From the NCBI RefSeq assembly GCF_954871325.1, contig NC_088776.1, positions 5,649,985-5,713,984 of the forward strand: a DNA stretch of 64,000 nucleotides. The letters are read 5' to 3'. Shown here in pieces: positions 1-11,753 of the stretch. This DNA comes from Gordionus sp. m RMFG-2023 (taxonomy: Eukaryota; Nematomorpha; Gordioida; Chordodea; Parachordodidae). The translations under genes and the position numbers were made by a program. The notes beneath the pieces are model-generated. The model did not search any database. It was not told where the DNA came from and worked only from the letters and a program-made list of their open reading frames with translations. Within the stretch, counting starts at the first letter, position 1. Every line of letters starts with the position of its first letter.

Positions 1-1272
1 TTTTAAAATTATTTAATTTTTTAGCGCGCTACTTTTTTTAAAAGTAGCTTTAAAAAAATATAATGAATGTAAGTATAAACATGAAAATTTAAATATAATA
101 TCATAATTAATTATAATTTATTATTTAATTTTGAAATTTAAATATATTTTCAATTTTTAATTTATATTTTCAATCTGTGTTAATAATCTAAAATGGCATC
201 GCCCATGGATATCCAAATCCTTTAAAGTGATTCAGACATGGAAGATTCAATGGAAGAAAATGTACTTAATAGCTCTAATAACGATTTCCCATTCCCTAGA
301 TTTGAAAAATTTTTTAAAATAAATATTAAAACAAAATCTGGATTCAAATTCCTGTGCTTAAAATGTAAAAAAAATATATCATCAAATCAATCGAGTAGCT
401 ATAACCTGAAGAAACACCTAAAGGTAAATTGTTATTTTACATTATAATATTATTTATTTTATTAGACTGTTCACGCCAATTTCTATAAGGAAATAGAGAA
501 ACATATAAAAAATTTTGGTATAAGAGAATCTTCATTCAAAAAGACAAATACTATCCAAACCAAATTAACTGATAATAAACATGCCAATATTTCACAAAAA
601 TTGGATGATAAAGTAATTGTTGATTTTATTATTGACACAGTTCAGCCACTGTCCTTGGTTGATAATCCATCATTTACTATGATGATTAAAACTTTATCCC
701 CTGGCACAACAGTTTTATGTCGCCAGACACTTATGAATAAAATAGCCGACAACTTCAAAGTGATGAAAGATGCTCTAATAGTAGAGTTACAGATATCTTA
801 TGTATGTACACCGGCAGATAGTTGGACACATAACAGAAGGTAAAAACTTATTTATATTTATAAATTGATCTGATTAAATATTTTTAGAGTTTCTTTGCCC
901 TCAAGTGCTAGTGTCGAGAGATTATTTAGCAAAGCAAAGCTTATACTTTCTGATCGTATCTCTAGACTTGGGGATGATAATATTGAAATGATATTATTTT
1001 TAAAATGCAACAAATTAAATTAATATTTATTTATATTGCTTATTTTTTTATAATCTAAACTAACTATATTTTTATATTTATAAATGTTGATTTTTATATA
1101 TTATTTATTATACATTTACAATATAAGCAAAAAAAAAATAAAAAAAATTTGTTTCATTTGTTTCTAAAATTTTTTTTATAAAAAGTAGCAGTAGCTAATA
1201 GCGCGCTACTATTTTTGACAAATAGCTATAGCGGTAGCGCGCTACTTTTAAAAATAGCGTTTAACAACTCTG
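1..1272 (+). mobile_element. Internally deleted hAT transposon
   Basis: Three coding pieces remain. At 238-447 there is a BED-type zinc finger (C-x2-C, then a His and a Cys about 20 residues on). At 601-842 there is the N-terminal part of a hAT transposase, ending in a motif of the type TPADSWTHNRR that opens the RNase H fold. At 888-1022 there is the C-terminal hAT dimerisation motif PSSASVERLFSKA. The large catalytic middle is absent, and a short intron-like stretch (gtaaaa...ttttag, about 843-887) bridges the two parts in frame. Motifs with AGCGCGCTAC occur near both ends (23-32, and 1200-1250 more than once), and the right end reads toward tagcgtttaacaactctg, close to the TGTTGTTAAACG ends of the MITEs further along. 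The true left end is probably outside the window. It cannot be autonomous. Confidence 0.75.
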
Positions 1273-1515
1273 GAAAATATCGCTCGGCTAGGAAATATCA
1301 CTCGGCTAACCACATAATAAATCATTTATTACTAAATATCGCTCGGCTAAGAAATGTCGCTGGGCTAACCACATAATAATTCATTTATTACTAAATATCG
1401 CTCGGCTTAGAAATGTGGCTCGGCTAACCACATAATAAATAAAATGTCTCTCGACTAATGACAATCATTTATTACTAAATATCGCTCGACTGAGAAATAT
1501 AGTTCGGCTATAAAT
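1273..1515 (+). repeat. Tandem repeat of left MULE end
   Basis: Four to five diverged copies of a unit of about 55-60 bp. Each consists of an atcgctcggct-type motif, a gaaatgtcgctcggct variant and accacataataaatcatttattac. The same unit recurs in reverse complement at 8640-8883, forming the inverted ends of the surrounding element. Confidence 0.8.
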
Positions 1516-2689
1516 AATTTTTTATTTATATATTATATTTACGATCATATTCTAAGAGAGCTTTCATTTTCTTAATATTAATTGAGAATTATTAATTTTT
1601 ATAAATAAAATAAATGTTTGGACAGGTATAAAAAATTTTCTATTAGATATTTTAGCTTCAATACTTTTATAAAATTAAATTTAATCATAATCCTTTTTTT
1701 TATAAAAGTAAAAAAAATATTTTTCTATCCGCTAAATGGCGTCAATAATATTTATTTTTACCAATAATATAAAAATAATAAATGTTTAATATATTTTTTT
1801 AAAAATTCTAAATACTACCACGTTGGCCTCCTAAATCAACACACCCACTGAGTAACATGACCCAATCCACGTCATGTACGCAACCTTCTTCCACTGTACT
1901 AAGTTTGAGACTGTTCCTCCCTATCAAAAGTGAAATAGTAAGTATAATCGGATTCTGATTTATAAAATAAAATTTACTCATTTTTTTACACTCATGATAG
2001 TAAAAAAATATTTCTCTATCCTCTAGATGAAATTTTATCATTCAAATTTAGAAAACAAAAATTTTGGACTGGTCTATTTTAACTTATTCTACCAAGATGC
2101 ACTAAAATGTCTAACGGTGTTGTTTTATTGTATTCTTTTTTATATTATATTAAATTAATTAGTAGTCTTTTTTAAATTTTACCATTTCCATTGATCAGAG
2201 TAATTAATAACAAGAGTAATTCTTTTTATTGATGCATAAATGCTGTTATAATATAAGTGATTATTTACATAAAATATAATTTATTCGGCATCGGTGAGAG
2301 GATTAAAATATAAATTTAAGATAATATAAATATATATATTGACGAAATAAATAATATTAGTTATTCTAGAAATATAAGAAAGTGGCAGGCGAAGGTCGGG
2401 AAAAATAAACAACACGTTCACTTCATTATATTATAAACCTAATTATTTATATTGATGAAATATATCTGTTACTTTAATGGGCATGGCATGCGAAAATCAA
2501 GAAAAAATAGGGAATTAAAATTTATAATAAATATTTTCATAATTACGAAATTTAAAAAATATTAAGTAGTGAGTTCATAAATGCATTTTAAATATATTAA
2601 TGAAGTGAAATAATAAAATAAATTAACGATAAAAAATTAAGCATTAAACATATAAGTATAGGACCCCTAAGCGAGTAAACCCGATTCGA

Positions 2690-3095
2690 TAAATATTCCA
2701 ATAAAAAAAATTGTAAATGCTATTATGTCTAAAAAATTACACAACATAATTTTTATTTTAATGGATTGCCATAATAAGAAATTTACGTGATTTATATGCA
2801 ACTAATGTAAAAATGAATTAAATTTTTCCCTATATATAATATATTTACTTAAAAACCCTAAGAAATTAAACGACAAAATTAAAGATATTACAATGATCTA
2901 AGAGAATGAATTTGAAAGATAAATCTCAGAGAGTCAGAAGAATATTTATTAAATAATTATTATCCTAATTTCTAATACCCGAATCACCATATTGTTATGA
3001 TACATATAATACTTCACTTAATAATCATGTAAAGATAAAACTTTATCAGTGTACAACTAAAAAGCTAGAACATTAATTCCCTTAGATAAATATAA
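2690..3095 (+). pseudogene. Inverted, decayed copy of MULE transposase C-terminus
   Basis: Read on the plus strand this stretch gives peptides such as DKIKDITM, NEFER and EEYLLNN, which match KIKDITM, KEFER and GEYFLNN in the minus-strand transposase exon at 3137-3544. At its left end tgtaaatgctattatgtc (from about 2715) mirrors gacataacagcatttaca near 3668. So 2690-3095 is a diverged and shortened mirror image of about 3110-3690, lying directly beside it. It is riddled with stops and cannot be coding. Confidence 0.7.
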
Positions 3096-3136
3096 TTTAG
3101 TTGATATTATTTTTTCGAGTCTTTTCTGCTTTAATT

Positions 3137-4560
3137 CTACGTCGCTGATGTGGCTTTTTTTGAGCCTTTTGGTTTTAAAACAGATAAAGTTTTATCTAAT
3201 GAATGTAATTTATCTTTGTTTTTAATATTAAGTAAATTATTTAATGTATCATGACAATCTATCGATTCGGGAATTAAATAGTTATGATACTCATTATTTA
3301 AAAAATATTCTCCTGTTCCTGAGAAGGATCTTTCAAATTCTTTTTCTTGTAACATTGTTATATCTTTAATTTTTTCAATTAATTCTTTTAAAGGATGTTG
3401 TTTCCAGTTTATATATGATTTTAAAACGTGATTCATAGATTCACAGTTGTTATTTGTCCATAAACAATTTATTATTTTATTTTTTAGGGGAATGTAAACA
3501 TGTTCATATATTACTTTTTGAAATTTATTTTTTATATATGGCAAAAATACATTTCAATTTTGATTATTACAATAATTATATAAATCATTTAATTTTTCAT
3601 TATATATTTGGTCGTTCCGAGAAAATACAAGCCCATTAAAAGAAAAAATATCCTGTATAATTTTTTTAGACATAACAGCATTTACACCTTGTTTTTCCGA
3701 CAAATATTTTCTTATATTGTCTTTTAAATGACGCGTGCATATTAAATGAGTATTAAATTTGAATATTTCCGAATCGGTTTTACTATAGCCTTTTCTTGGT
3801 CACTACCAAATATGATAATTTTAATATTTATTTTATTTTTTAAAAATACAGAATGTAAATGAGAAAAAAAAGTATGATATGTGGTCATATCAGAATCCCC
3901 ATGCAAATATATTGGTCCTAAAAATATTGGGGATTCGTCTGTTTTATATCTCTTAACTGCTATATGTTTAAATACTATAGCAGTAAGGTATAGATCACCC
4001 AAATTAAATGTTTTATCAACGCCTAATATACAGAAATCAGCTTGGTTTGACGAAAACTTTATAGTTTTAATAATAAAATGAGTATAGCAAATTATCGATG
4101 GTGTTTTGTCTTTGGTATGAATTATTGATTGGATAAATGGCGAAATAGGTAGATCATTAGTAATGTGTAAAATATTATCCGCGAAATTTAGAGGTACTTT
4201 TGTATCTTTTTTAAGCTTATAATTTAAGTTATAAATTTGTTTTAAATTTTTTGGTTTGATAGGGTCTTTTTGAAATATATAATTATTATAAATATTGCGA
4301 CATGTTTGATTGTCCTTTATTTGATTTTTAATATTCGATAATAACTGATTTGATGTCCGTACATAAGGATTTACAATCTTTTTGGAATTCCCATGGCAAG
4401 CGGGACCGGGCCATTGCCCTACATATTCTACTAAATATATATCTTTAACATCATGATTATGGTTTTCAATAAAATTAATTTTTAAAATGCTGCGTTTATA
4501 CTCTTTACTTCTCTTTAAAATACTATAGTATTTATAAAGAATTAAAGAACAATAATATTT
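3137..4560 (-). pseudogene. MULE transposase (decayed)
   Basis: Minus-strand peptides in order: around 4002-3742 a MULE-type catalytic-core segment (GPIYLHGDSDMTTYHTFF and FGSDQEKAIV, the usual acidic-residue context before a conserved CxRHxKxN motif). At about 3740-3600 come CTRHLKDNIRKYLSEKQG and FNGLVFSER. At 3544-3137 comes the C-terminal part with WTNNNCESMNHVLK, typical of the transposase end. The segments lie in different frames, so the gene is broken by small indels. It lies downstream of the OTU domain on the same strand, and both may belong to a single long protein, as in OTU-bearing MULEs. Confidence 0.75.
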
Positions 4561-4577
4561 TTGGTTAAAGGTTGAGG

Positions 4578-4847
4578 TTATATTTTATTTAAAATTCTAG
4601 AACCACCTAGGTGAGTGTCCTGCCTAAATAGGCCATCTTTAAAAATATATGGACCTTGAACATTAAGGTTATATATATTATAATATAATTTTTTTGAGCT
4701 TGATTTTGAACCCGTCCACGGTCCACAATCATCTATATATAATTTTTTATTATTATAATTTGTAAAATTCTTATGAGAAATTAAAAAATACACATTATAT
4801 TTTATACCTAAAGGTATTTCGTACAAAATATTATTAGGAGAAAGCAA
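4578..4847 (-). pseudogene. Linker/C-terminal part of MULE OTU protein
   Basis: A short reading frame of 89 residues with the motif LYIDDCGPWTGSKSS, of the kind found downstream of OTU domains in MULE-associated proteins (a short D-D-C-G-x-W motif; this recollection of the family is not checked). It lies between the OTU segment and the transposase on the same strand, which supports one long original gene. A related continuation is visible in another frame at about 4870-5040. Confidence 0.5.
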
Positions 4848-5031
4848 AATATTTATGGATTTTACAATGTTTAAAAAAAATCGTAGTTTGGATGACCTCC
4901 TTCGGCTATAATATTGTTTGAAAAAAATGGTAAAGATTTTATTCGGATATCTTTGCTACATGGTTTTTTTAGAATATTTTCTATCGAAAATGATAAATCT
5001 TTTATAGTATTGTTGTATTGGGGTTTTATAG

Positions 5032-5622
5032 TTAATGTATTATTATAATTATTTGGTATAAGAGATTGATTCTCAAATTAGATATATCATTTGGACATAT
5101 GGTAGATGTCCACATGATTAAAATATGAGGCTTTCTCTGGCTTACTCCCCTGCCATAAAGGATATCGTTAAAAGCTTTTAATGATTTTGATGGGCAAAAT
5201 ATATGAATTGGTTCGGCAAGAGCTGCACATATATGCATTTGCTCAGCCCAAACATTTATACTCAGTGCCGAATCGAGTAACTCATGATAATCACTAACCC
5301 ATATATTTGGATTAATTTTATAGATATTGAAAAAATCCGAATCATTTTTATCATAATATTGTGGGTTCAAAATTATTTCGATAGCCGTTATTAGTCGTAA
5401 AAAAATATGATGCATTTGAGTTTTATATAACGACATTGAAATCGCCCGGTAAAAGCAATTACCGTCAGATTCAATTTCCTGTGGAATATAATTCTTTAGG
5501 ATTGGTGATTGTGCCATTTGTATTATTTTTTCACTTATAAGATCTTTTGATATTTTCTTTAGCGTCATTGGTTGGGGCTCTCTTAATTTATTTTTTTCTC
5601 TTAGGGCCATAGCTGGATCCAT
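5032..5622 (-). CDS. OTU-like cysteine protease domain carried by MULE (fragment)
   Basis: A 196-residue reading frame starting at ATG 5622. Residues about 50-62 contain EIESDGNCFYRA, the Asp-Gly-Asn-Cys box that carries the catalytic Asp and Cys of OTU deubiquitinases. Further along are WVSDYHELLDSALSINVWA and QMHICAALAEPIHIF, matching the OTU core fold. The frame is lost near residue 180, before the place where the catalytic His is expected. In the neighbouring frame the expected P-N-H-Y-like motif reads P-N-N-Y. So the domain is probably inactive in this copy. MULEs with OTU or ULP1-type protease genes are known in plants and other eukaryotes; the substrate is unknown. Confidence 0.75.
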   Translation of the reverse strand: MDPAMALREKNKLREPQPMTLKKISKDLISEKIIQMAQSPILKNYIPQEIESDGNCFYRAISMSLYKTQMHHIFLRLITAIEIILNPQYYDKNDSDFFNIYKINPNIWVSDYHELLDSALSINVWAEQMHICAALAEPIHIFCPSKSLKAFNDILYGRGVSQRKPHILIMWTSTICPNDISNLRINLLYQIIIIIH

Positions 5623-5703
5623 TTTTAATCTGCAAAAAAAGAAAAAAATAATTTCTTTTCTAGAATCTTAAGTAAATATAAAGATTGATGAGAACTCTAA
5701 ATC

Positions 5704-6287
5704 CAGGGATTCGAATTGAACCCGAACCCAGATAGTAAAACCCGGGTTTTTAGAATAAAATCTAATGAACCAAACCTGAAGCCCGTAAACCCAGAAAAGA
5801 ATCCGGAAATTTTATTTGAACCCGGGTTCAATCGAGTGTTTTGTTTAAAATCATATATTAAGATATTTGTATAATTGTAAATACAAATATTTATAATTTA
5901 AAAATTTTTTAATTTATTCTCAAAGATTCCTATTGGAATGTTAATAAATTTTAAACAATTAAATTTATTTATGCCATTTTTTAAAAAATTTTAACTAATT
6001 TTTAAAGATTATTAATTAGAGGAAATAAAAGTGAACAAGTCAAAGTAAAAATTATTATATTGGATATTGTAATTTTATTTTTTAAACCAAATTTATGTTT
6101 AGTTTTTTTAATTATGATTTAAATATTTAATTTTTTTTTTATCAATTCAAAAATTCCTAAACCCGAGCTGAACTCGGAACCAAACTCCACTTCAAAAATA
6201 TTTCCCTGAACCAAACCCGCTTATTTTTTTTACCTTAAACCGAACCCTAACCGAACTGGGGCAAATTTTGCCGGGTTCGCATCCCTG
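5704..6287. mobile_element. hAT-type MITE, 584 bp, inside the MULE
   Basis: Begins cagggattcgaattgaaccc and ends gccgggttcgcatccctg, inverted ends of the CAGGGATK-CGAA type. It is flanked by tctaaatc (5696-5703) and cctaaatc (6288-6295), an 8-bp duplication with one mismatch. The interior is AT-rich with several cccgggtt/aacccgaa motifs and has no transposase. Confidence 0.7.
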
Positions 6288-7059
6288 CCTAAATCAAATA
6301 AGATTATAAAACGTAACAATATCAAGGTTTTATTAAAATTGACTAAATAAAATTTATTGATATCAAATAAAGTGACCAAATAATAAAAAACTTTGATTTC
6401 AAGATTTATGAAAAAGTGAGTTCCCTGAACTCTTGTGCGAATATTCAGAGTCGGCATACAACACTGGGTAAAATTAATATTTTTTAAATTCATAAACTAC
6501 CCTATGAGTCTAATTTCTAAAAACAATGCGATTTTTATTCAAAATATTCAAAAATCTATTTGATTATATCATTCCTGAAAAATAATTTAATCCCCTGGTA
6601 TTTATCTAATAAGTAGGGCTACACCAATTCACAATTATTTCACCAATCTAATTACCCCAAACGTCCCCGATGCCTATATTTACATTGTCATAATTTTAAG
6701 ATAATGTAATAAAAATCTGTTTATAAATAAGCGTTTTAATCAGAATATTCATTAATCCTCGCTCTTAAAATTTAGAAAAAAGCTCAGATTTTTTAAAATT
6801 CTTAAATTAATTCTTATTTATACATAAATAGTAGATAAAGGTTTATATTTATAAGATATAGAGTAAATAATGTCCAATTTTATTAAATTATCGCCCTAGA
6901 ATGTAATATATAGTTCTATTTTTTTTAAATGATGATCATCAAAAACTCCAAATGATAAATATTTTTATGGTAAATTCTAAAACTAAATATAATAAGATTA
7001 ATTTAAAATAAAATTATGTATCTGTTATTTTAACTAAATTTTACAAGTCTTTATTTTTC

Positions 7060-8640
7060 TGGGCACCTAACCTGAACCCGAACTTCAGAGATTTTTTGCA
7101 ACCTAAACTCGAACACTTTTTTTTAGGAGGGTTCAAAGCCCTTAAACTATATTATTTGAATGAAAAATAGAAACCATAATAAAATTTATAAATCACATAG
7201 TGAAAGAAAATCTGAAGAGTAAATGAATATTAACCTTAATAAAGCATCCTCTATTGAACCTGAATTCAAAAAAAATTGGTGATATGTCATAAATGATTTT
7301 ATTTTGAAATAAACTTGTTTGACGCATCTGTCACTGTTATTTCAATTGATATATTTTATTTTAAGTTTCTGAAAATTATTTATCTCTGTTATTTCAATTA
7401 ATATATTTTATTAAGTTTTTCTGAAAATAATTTATTTCATTCCGAGAATTAGCCTTATTTCCTGAAATCAATTTTTATTATTTTTTTTATTTAAGATATT
7501 TCGCGGAAAAACCTATTTTAAAATTTAGGTTCAGGGTCCAAACTTTTTTTTAAAATAATTTTTGTTTAATTAGCAAAAAGGAATCTTTGAGAATAAATTA
7601 TAAAAATTTTGAAAAAAAATTTATTATGGAATTTTGAAAATATTATAAAATTTCAATAAAATTTTAATATTTGTATTAGTATTTAGAATTTATCTCATTA
7701 AGAAAAATTTAATAAACCCATTTATTATTTTTATAATTTTGGTAAAAATAAATAATATTGACGCCATCTAGCGGACAGAATATTATTTTTTTTACTTTTA
7801 TAAAAAAAAGGATTATGATTAAATTAAATTTTATAAAAGTATTGAAGCTAAAATATCTAATAGAAAATTTTTTATACCTGTTCAAATACTTATTTTATTT
7901 ATAAAAATTAGTTTCTCAATTAATATTAAGAAAATGAAAGCTCTTTAGAATATTATTGTAAAATATATAAAATTTATATATTGCTTAATGAGAACTTAAG
8001 GTTCTTTAATGTTCAATCTAAAAATAAATATATAAAATTATAATATATTTATTATTAATTTTTACTTTAGCTTCTAAAATGCTCAAATAAATCTTTAGAT
8101 TCTTGAATGCTTAATGAGAAATCTTTAGGTTCTTTAATGTTCAATCTAAAAATAAATATATAAAATAATAAGATTTATATTTATTATAAATTTTTACTTT
8201 AGCATCTTGAATGCTCAAATAAATCTTTATATTTTCTAAAATAAAATAAAAATTATAGTGTAAAATATATTAATATGAATCTATATTTATTTTTTAAAAT
8301 GGAGTTTTCCGGTATCTCAGGAAATTAATAATTAGATCGATCTGTGGGTGTTAGGTAGTGTTAACCATCACCCAATATTATATTAATCATAACTATAATA
8401 TAATATAATCTTATAACCAATAACTCATAATGTAAAATTTTTTATAAAAAATATTAAGGCCCTGCCCGGGTTTAACAATCAGGCCCGGCCAGGATATATT
8501 TTTAAAAAAAATTTTTAGGCCCGGCCCGGATATGTTTAAAAAAAAATTTTTTAGGCCGCCCGGCCCTGCCCGGGTATATTTAAAAAATTTAAAATACGGC
8601 CCGGGCCGGTCCGGGCTTAGGGCCGGGCTTGCAAATCTCT
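7060..8640. repeat. Inner right arm of MULE with inserted repeats
   Basis: About 7735-7975 is the inverted counterpart of 1531-1790. About 7981-8105 and 8107-8230 are two tandem copies of a unit with gcttaatgagaa...ttctttaatgttcaatct. About 8455-8640 is a GC-rich repeat with many gcccgg motifs, ending gggcttgcaaatctctg, like the end of a separate MITE. Around 7070-7140 a short aacccgaac-containing stretch resembles the 5704-6287 MITE. No coding potential. Confidence 0.55.
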
Positions 8641-9116
8641 GATATAAATAAAGGATTATTTATAGCGAAGCTATATAGCGATATTTAGTAATAAATGATT
8701 TATTATGTGGTTAGCCGAGAGACATTTCTCAGCCGAGCGACATTTCTCAGCCGAGCGATATTTCGTAATAAATGAATTATTATGTGGTTAGCCGAGCGAC
8801 ATTTCTTAGCCGAGCGATATTTAGTAATAAATTATTTATTATATGGTTAGCCGAGCGACATTTCTTTGCCGAGCGATATTTTCAGCGAGCGATAAATAGA
8901 CCCACCGTTTCATTGTAATAATATATACATTTATCTAAGTCACGACTCACGAGGGTATATTGTATTGGGAATTAATTTGTTTAAATATGTCTTTATTATA
9001 ATATGCGTTAATCATAGTCGATTATTAATAAATCTTTATTTACACAGAAGGAAAAGGGGCTTATAAAAAGAAGAAAAAATGAAGAATTATATTATTATTA
9101 TTTTGTTAAATTATTA

Positions 9117-9855
9117 TTTCCCATCCAAAAAAGGAAAAGTCCCATTCAAAAAAGGAAAAGTGTCAAACAAAAAAGGAAAAAGTTCAATCAAAAAAGGAAA
9201 AGGTCCGATCAAAAAAGGAAAATTGTCAATCAAAAAAGGAAAAGTCCCAAAGGTTAAGGAAAAGAGTCAATCAAAAAAGGAAAAGTGTCAAACAAAAATG
9301 GAAAAGGTTCAATCAAAAAAAGTGTCAAACAAAAAAGGAAAAGGTCCAATCAAAAAAGGAAAAGTAAGAAAATTCCCAAAAGAAAAGGAAAAGAGTCAAT
9401 CAAAAAAGGAAAATTCCCATTCAAAAAAGGAAAATAGTAATTTTTTTAAAAAAATATATAAACTTTTCAATTTTTCTTAAATTTATTTATTTTTGTCATT
9501 CCTTCTTATTTTATTTCTAACTTTTTGCGATTTCTTTACTTTATTTGTATCTTTTCTCACTATATCTTTTCTCAATTTGACACTTTTCCTTTTTTGATTG
9601 AACCTTTTCCTTTTTTGTTTGACACTTTTCCTTTTTTGATTGGACTTTTTCCTTAACCTTTGGGACTTTTTCTTTTTTGATTGACAATTTTCCTTTTTTG
9701 ATCGGACCTTTTCCTTTTTTGATTGAACTTTTTCCTTTTTTGATTGAACTTTTTCCTTTTTTGTTTAAACTTTTTCCTTTTTTTTGACACTTTTCCTTTT
9801 TTGATTGAACCTTTTCCTTTTTTTGATTGGGACTTTTCCTTTTTTGGATGGGAAA
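9117..9855. repeat. Foldback palindrome made of an 18-bp-type tandem repeat
   Basis: The left arm (9117-9470) is made of copies of tcaatcaaaaaaggaaaag. The right arm (about 9585-9855) is its reverse complement. The outermost bases tttcccatccaaaaaagg and ccttttttggatgggaaa pair perfectly, and the right end finishes accctg. The open frame at 9079-9480 only translates the repeat (Lys, Gly, Ser, Gln) and I do not consider it a gene. The structure would form a long hairpin as single strand or RNA. Confidence 0.8.
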
Positions 9856-11753
9856 CCCTGTATTATTAAGTATTGTTAGGTTTTAAAAAAAAAATTCTTA
9901 GATTATTAAAATATTATTCTTCGACTTTTATAGAATTATTATAACCCAAAAATCATTTAACAACGTAAAAAATAAATAAAAGATTTCTTATTTGCGTATA
10001 TTAATTATTGCATATTTTGTGGTCTCGAGTTCTCGTGTGTTTCGTCGTATTTTTATATTGGTGGCTAAGTCGTAGTGTATGGGATATTATTTTTTGTGTA
10101 ATTTTGAAAACTAATTAATTGGGAAAGTGTTGTGTATTAACGTTGAGAACTAATCAGAAGGGAAAGCTTTGTATATACGCAATAACGTTGAAAGTTTGTA
10201 TAAAGCCTGGGGTTTTTTTTAACAAGGGAAATGCACCGTACGGCTGAATTACACGAAAGTGCCGCCCGTTTTCGCTAATTTACTTCTAAATAATAAATTT
10301 TATCGTACGGAAGTGCTGCCCAAATTTTTGTAATATATAGACCTATCGTACGAAAGTGGTATTTTTTTTCATCCTTCAAAGAAAGATATTGGGAAAAACC
10401 GTCGTATATGTGAATTATAAAATTTAAACGCGTAAATTTAACCACATCTAATCGGAAATAAGATTATTTTGCTTTTTAAAAAGGGGTGGATGTATAAGTG
10501 CATCATTGGACTATTTACGCTATCTGTTGACAATACAAATAACAAAAATATTTATTTTGAAGTTGATTATATAGCGTGGTGATGAATATAAAATACTGGG
10601 AAATTCAATATAATATTTTTGAGGCATTGATTGTGTTACTAATATGGATGTGTAGCTTAGTCCTGGGAAAAAGGATTAGAAAAAGCCGAAGCATTAGGAA
10701 AAAGGGGCAAACTTTGACGATTAAAGGACACGATGGAGAAGAAGATATAATGGGCCGGGTAACATGGTTAGAGGTGCAGGAATTAATCAAAGGGTAGATT
10801 GATAGTAATGTCGAAGGATTAAATAGGAATGAAAAGATAAATATCCAAGATAATGAAAATCGATATAGAGGATCTGAATATAATCAAAATGTTGGGGCTA
10901 GAGGACGGAGAAAAAATTCACAGGGAAAATAGATGGAGATGAGAAGGGGTTTCGATGCGCGCAGAAGAAGGAATATGAATTTGAATTGTTATAATTGCGG
11001 TAGACAAGGACATAGGGTCCGGTATTCTCGGGAAACTAAATTTTTTGGATGTGAAAAATTTAGTCAGGGTAAACGAAAAAGTTTCGCTGTGCGGGTTGCG
11101 GGAGATCACAATAAAGAAGAATGCAATACTGGAAATTATGACACAAGAGGAGGTTTTCCACAGAGAGGAATGGGTCAAAATACTTCAAATGTGCTGACTA
11201 TTGGGAGTGGAAAAAGTGCAAGGATCATTGTGCCTAATATGAGCAAAATATGAATGCTTTAGATACCGGAAGAGGGGACATGTGGTGAGGGAATGTGGAA
11301 TTTTTTGACTATATGATGGCATTAAAAATACACGGGTCAGGGCGAGGAGGTTAAAGGAGATAGGCAAAGGATGTTCTCACGAAAAAATTTAGGGGATACA
11401 AGAAAGAATAGTACATGACCTTTGTCCTAGAGTAATGATAAATTTTAATGGGAGTATGGTGCCAATTATATTTAACACGGGAGCGGCTATTTCGGTAATT
11501 AGATGATAGATATCGGAATCTATGGCGCGATGAGATGAGAATACGGCAATTCAACTATTCCCAAGTATCGGTAATGGGGATAGTTGAAATAAAAATAATG
11601 GTGGGAGAAAGATAGGAGATATTAGATTTATGGATTTTTAATCGAAGAGTTGAAGCGGTGATAGGGTGGGACCGGATAACCCAAATAGGGCCATGATATA
11701 GTTTTTGGGGAGTATTTGCTTGGTGGGGCATGTTTGTACCCATAACTAGACAA

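Larger units (their letters stand above)
1273..8883 (-). mobile_element. Mutator-like element (MULE) with long repeat-bearing inverted ends
   Basis: The outer 16 bases at 1273-1288 (gaaaatatcgctcggc) are the exact reverse complement of 8868-8883. Behind them lie tandem copies of a unit containing ctcggctaaccacataataa (1273-1515) and its reverse complement (8640-8883). A further inner inverted pair matches 1531-1790 to 7735-7975, including the string ccgctaaatggcgtcaat and its complement. Between the arms, on the minus strand, are a MULE transposase and an OTU protease domain. A hAT-type MITE (5704-6287), a GC-rich repeat (8455-8640) and a two-copy 125-bp tandem repeat (about 7981-8230) enlarge the interior. 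I could not find a clear 8-10 bp target duplication, so the exact ends are provisional. Confidence 0.75.

Noticed and set aside
1273-1515. Regular repeats that might suggest a CRISPR-like array
   Set aside because: Repeats are contiguous and diverged, lack unique spacers, recur inverted at the other end of the element, and the genome is eukaryotic.
9079-9480. Lys-rich 133-residue open frame
   Set aside because: It is only the translation of the tandem repeat in one arm of the palindrome.
10205-10470. 5' LTR of the Gypsy element
   Set aside because: No matching copy was found near 17000-17450, so an LTR pair cannot be claimed.
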